A DNA stretch of 64,000 nt from Gammaproteobacteria bacterium (lineage in GTDB: Bacteria; Pseudomonadota; Gammaproteobacteria; HK1), in contig WLWT01000001.1 of the NCBI GenBank assembly GCA_012103455.1, positions 4,595,288 to 4,659,287 on the forward strand, in the 5' to 3' direction. The number at the start of each line of letters is the position of its first letter. Position 1 is the stretch's first letter. Shown one piece after another: positions 61,167 to 64,000 of this stretch. The notes below the pieces were generated by a model. That model ran no database searches, was not told the DNA's origin, and saw nothing but the letters and a program-made list of their open reading frames with translations. Position numbers and translations under genes: made by a program.

Positions 61167-63781
61167 GTGCGCACACTCGGCTTGACCAAAAGCGCTGGCA
61201 AGACCACCAAGGTCGCCACCAGTGTCAGCATTAAACCGATAGTCAACACCAAGCCCATGGACGCCGTGCCAGGATGGGCGGAATAGGCCAGGTTGCCGAA
61301 GCCGCAGATCGTAGTAAGCGCGCTGATAACAATAGCCCGTGCCGTGCTAGTACCCAGCAAGCAGCTCCCCGTGGGAGGCGCCACCCGGGCGCGGTGTACC
61401 AGATGAATGCCATTGTCCACCCCGATCCCCAACAACAGCGGCAGCGCTATTACATTGGCGAAGTTAAACGGCAACGAGAACAACGCCATACAGGCGGCGG
61501 TCAACAATGCGGCCAACAGTAGCGGCGCCAACACCAAGAGTACGTCTTTTAAAGAGCCTGTAATTATCCATAGCAGGAAAAAAATAAGCACGAGCGCTGA
61601 TGTGAATGCTTGCACAAATGAACCCACCACCACATCGCTGGCGCCCAAATTCACCTCCGGCGTGCCGGTTGCATTGGAGGCGACGGCTTGTACCGCTCTC
61701 ACAAAACGCACCAACGCGTCATTGTCGTTCAAATCTTCGCTAGGTTTTACCTCCATGCGCCAGCGTCCATCCGCCGCCCGCCAACGCTCGGCAAGCGCCG
61801 GCGGGAGATCGTCCAACGTCACATGATCGGCTTGCAATGAGCGCTCTAGCCGCAAGATGGTTGCCGGAAAATACTCGAACACGCGCTCGTGCAGATCGCG
61901 CGCCACACTCTCGGCCGAGGCCGCTTCGTCCAGCTTCGTTATCAATGCCCGCCCGCAGCGGACCAAGCGCGCCCGGGCCGCATCTACACCGGCATCCTCC
62001 GCCCGGTACCCCTGCATAGCGGCGAGCATCTTCGCAAGAGCCGAGCGGGTGCGAGCGGCTGAATCCGGAACACTTCGGCCCGGCTCGGACAGGGTGTGGC
62101 CTAGCAACAATTCCAAGTCGGCGACGATAGCCAGTTTGTCCTCCTGCTGCGCCGGTATGAAATCGGCCAGCGAGCGGGTGCCGTGCACCTCGCGCAACTG
62201 TTCCAGCTTCGGTGCCACTGCCCGCAGGCTATCGGGATGGTCCAGGATCGACAGCGTCCAGGGCGCGGAACCCGCATCGTCCATGAGTTCAAGATAAGTG
62301 GCGACGGACTCGGTCTGCGGGTCGCGCAGATGAATAGGATTGTGATCGAAATGAGCAAACGGTAACGCCACCGCACCGGCCAGCGCACCGGCCAGCGCCG
62401 CCCACAACACGATGCCGCGCGGAAGACGGCGGCGCTTGTTTTGCCCCAATCCAGGCAGGGCACCGTGATTGCCGCCTAAAACACTGAGCGCGGCGGGCAG
62501 CGCCGTCACACTGGCGAACAGACTGATGAACATGCCAGCACCAGAGATGATGCCGAGCTCGGAGACCCCGGCGAAATCGGTCGGCACGAAGGCAAAAAAG
62601 CCAACGCCCGTGGTGATGGCACATAACACCAGCGACGTTCCCACATCCCTGGCACCAGTGATTAACGCACTCACTGGCGGCTCGCCGCTGCACACCAATT
62701 CCCGGTGGCGCAGACAATAGTGCACCGCGTAGTCCACCCCTAAGCCGATGTACAAAACAGCAAACGCGACGGAAATAAGATTCAACCGTCCCACGGCGAA
62801 TGCGGCGAACGCCCCGGTCCACAAGAGCCCCATCGCAAGAGCGATCATGACCGCCAGCACCGCCCGCCATGAACGCAGCCCGAGCAGTAGAACAAGGGTC
62901 ACTAAAATGCCCGCGGAAATGGCGGCTACCTTCATTCCCCGCGTTACCGTGCGCAACTCCTCGTGGGCCATCGCGCTGGCGCCCGTGATGCGCATCCTGG
63001 TGGACGAGGTGCCGCGCAACGACAGTTCGGTGGCGATATCGCGTATACGCGCGATAACCGGCCCGGCCGGCAATAACTCGGAGTAATCGAGCTTGGCTTT
63101 GACGAATATGAATTGCCGCCAAATAAATTGCCCTCGGTCCGCCGCGCTGGGTGTTTGTGCCGCCATCACGGCGCGCCATGACACCCGCTGTTCACCCGGT
63201 CCGCCGGCGGCGGCCATGACCGCGCTCAAGCCGTCCATCAACCGAGTCAGGGGGCCGCTGTCTATAGGACCACCCGCTGCGGGCAGTTGTTGTAACAATC
63301 CGAATAGCTCACTCACGGCAGGACGCCTATTCAACCCTCCGAGCAAGGGTTGCGCCGCAGCCAACCGTGCAGTCAGCGCTTCGAGTTCATCGACATCCAG
63401 ATAGAGCAATCCGTTGCGCTCGAAGAACGGATCCAACTCGGGTGCATAAACCCATTCAATGAATTCGGATTCGCCACTCAATCGCCGCAACAACTGTTTA
63501 GCCGCGGCCTCCGCCGCCTCCGCGCTCTTACCATCTATAACTAAGGTAAGCGTGGCGCGAAGCGCCGGCACCGAGGTAATAAAATCCAAATAGCGCTGGC
63601 GCCAGGGTAAATCCGGCGAAATCATATCGGCGGTATCGGTATTGACCCCTAGCGTATTGGTCATGTACTGCCAGGCGGCACCACTCAGGACTACACCTAT
63701 AACCAGCACAACAATAGGATACTTGACGACTAGAGCTACCCATGCACTCAACCACCGGGCGATGAAGGACGCTATCTGCAT
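61163..63781 (-). CDS. hpnN: Hopanoid RND transporter HpnN
   Basis: The 872-residue RND/MMPL protein has an N-terminal cytoplasmic helix and membrane segment (YPIVVLVIGVVLSGAAWQYM). A long periplasmic domain begins with NTLGVNTDTADMISPDLPWR, an HpnN signature. Two six-helix bundles follow, with LISVAFAVLYIGLGVDYAVH and IALPLLLGIGVDNGIHLVHR. HpnN exports hopanoids to the outer membrane, as shown in Rhodopseudomonas and Burkholderia. It is the first gene of the hpnN-hpnA-nucleotidyltransferase run. The stop overlaps hpnA (ATGA). Confidence 0.95.
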   Translation of the reverse strand: MQIASFIARWLSAWVALVVKYPIVVLVIGVVLSGAAWQYMTNTLGVNTDTADMISPDLPWRQRYLDFITSVPALRATLTLVIDGKSAEAAEAAAKQLLRRLSGESEFIEWVYAPELDPFFERNGLLYLDVDELEALTARLAAAQPLLGGLNRRPAVSELFGLLQQLPAAGGPIDSGPLTRLMDGLSAVMAAAGGPGEQRVSWRAVMAAQTPSAADRGQFIWRQFIFVKAKLDYSELLPAGPVIARIRDIATELSLRGTSSTRMRITGASAMAHEELRTVTRGMKVAAISAGILVTLVLLLGLRSWRAVLAVMIALAMGLLWTGAFAAFAVGRLNLISVAFAVLYIGLGVDYAVHYCLRHRELVCSGEPPVSALITGARDVGTSLVLCAITTGVGFFAFVPTDFAGVSELGIISGAGMFISLFASVTALPAALSVLGGNHGALPGLGQNKRRRLPRGIVLWAALAGALAGAVALPFAHFDHNPIHLRDPQTESVATYLELMDDAGSAPWTLSILDHPDSLRAVAPKLEQLREVHGTRSLADFIPAQQEDKLAIVADLELLLGHTLSEPGRSVPDSAARTRSALAKMLAAMQGYRAEDAGVDAARARLVRCGRALITKLDEAASAESVARDLHERVFEYFPATILRLERSLQADHVTLDDLPPALAERWRAADGRWRMEVKPSEDLNDNDALVRFVRAVQAVASNATGTPEVNLGASDVVVGSFVQAFTSALVLIFFLLWIITGSLKDVLLVLAPLLLAALLTAACMALFSLPFNFANVIALPLLLGIGVDNGIHLVHRARVAPPTGSCLLGTSTARAIVISALTTICGFGNLAYSAHPGTASMGLVLTIGLMLTLVATLVVLPALLVKPSVRT

Positions 63782-63819
63782 ATCACCGCACTGCTCGCAA
63801 ACGGACGCGACCCCAAAAC

Positions 63820-64000
63820 CTAGACTTTGAATCGATACTGCTTGCCCGGATCGCGTTCACAATCCGGCGGATAGCTCGCTCGTTTATCCGCGTAGTACCG
63901 CAGGCGGTGATCGCCGGCGCTAGCCGCGTTATAGGTGACGTATAAAACACGCCTCGCGCGCTCGGTCAGATTGGGCGCCGAGCGGTGGGGACAATAGGAA
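63820..64000 (-). CDS. Phytanoyl-CoA dioxygenase-like (PhyH) protein, C-terminal part (runs off window)
   Basis: The minus strand gives 59 codons from the window edge to a TAG at 63820. The sequence YCPHRSAPNLTERARRVLYV has the distal Fe-binding His and the 2-oxoglutarate-binding Arg of PhyH-family oxygenases (pattern H-x-S-x-P-N ... R-R). It is followed by YNAASAGDHRLRYYADKRAS and a C-terminal KQYRFKV. These enzymes hydroxylate lipid or phosphonate substrates; some act on 2-aminoethylphosphonate or trimethylaminoethylphosphonate (PhnY/TmpA). The substrate here cannot be told. It lies 38 bp upstream of hpnN on the same strand and may lead that operon. Confidence 0.75.
   Translation of the reverse strand, partial: SYCPHRSAPNLTERARRVLYVTYNAASAGDHRLRYYADKRASYPPDCERDPGKQYRFKV

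Overview
The window looks like a chromosomal segment of a hopanoid-producing gammaproteobacterium. It carries hpnA, hpnB, hpnH, hpnM, hpnN and dxs together with typical gammaproteobacterial genes (csiV beside mfd, clpS-clpA, yciB, a methylthioinosine phosphorylase, ettA, mlaA, scpA-scpB-rluB). The base composition is moderately GC-rich, apart from one clearly AT-rich insertion sequence at 14.3-15.4 kb. I cannot name the genus from sequence alone. No rRNA, tRNA or CRISPR array was recognised.

Region 1 (1-16.1 kb, minus strand) is a decayed two-partner secretion locus. A filamentous-haemagglutinin-like exoprotein of 3721 residues contains 32 near-identical 210-bp repeats. Its outer-membrane partner TpsB is split in the POTRA region by an IS630-type element, whose transposase itself carries an in-frame TGA. 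Downstream of the exoprotein lie a SapC-family gene and the N-terminal part of a class III nucleotide cyclase that runs off the left edge. A second, truncated TpsB lies at 45.5 kb and is cut by the end of an IS3-type remnant that abuts, and probably supplies, the start of mfd.

Region 2 (16.2-26.8 kb, plus strand) opens with a 100-bp MITE-like element. A compact signalling module follows: PP2C phosphatase, a very large membrane Ser/Thr kinase with a periplasmic sulfatase-modifying-factor (FGE) domain, a SPOR-like membrane protein and an exported protein. No type VI secretion genes are present in the window. A TPR/O-GlcNAc-transferase-like protein follows.

Region 3 (26.8-38.6 kb) is housekeeping. 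The minus-strand run trpS-scpA-scpB-rluB-endonuclease III-like gene is tightly packed. yciO diverges from yciB-bolA-dapE, then come argD (minus) and clpS-clpA (plus).

Region 4 (38.6-46.2 kb) has an envelope export operon (RND pump, LolA-like protein, outer-membrane barrel) headed by a broken TetR regulator, then TerC, an alpha/beta hydrolase, and the truncated TpsB with its IS3 remnant.

Region 5 (46.1-53.7 kb) has mfd, csiV, methylthioinosine phosphorylase, ettA and mlaA. Region 6 (53.9-64 kb) is the hopanoid cluster: hpnH-hpnB-hpnM on the minus strand, dxs divergent from hpnH, and hpnN-hpnA-nucleotidyltransferase converging on dxs, with part of a phytanoyl-CoA-dioxygenase-like gene at the right edge. 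Squalene-hopene cyclase and the squalene-forming enzymes are not in this window.

A recurring theme is short tandem or degenerate repeats in intergenic spaces (12.8, 22.4, 35.8 and 53.8 kb) and two MITE-like elements sharing terminal repeats.
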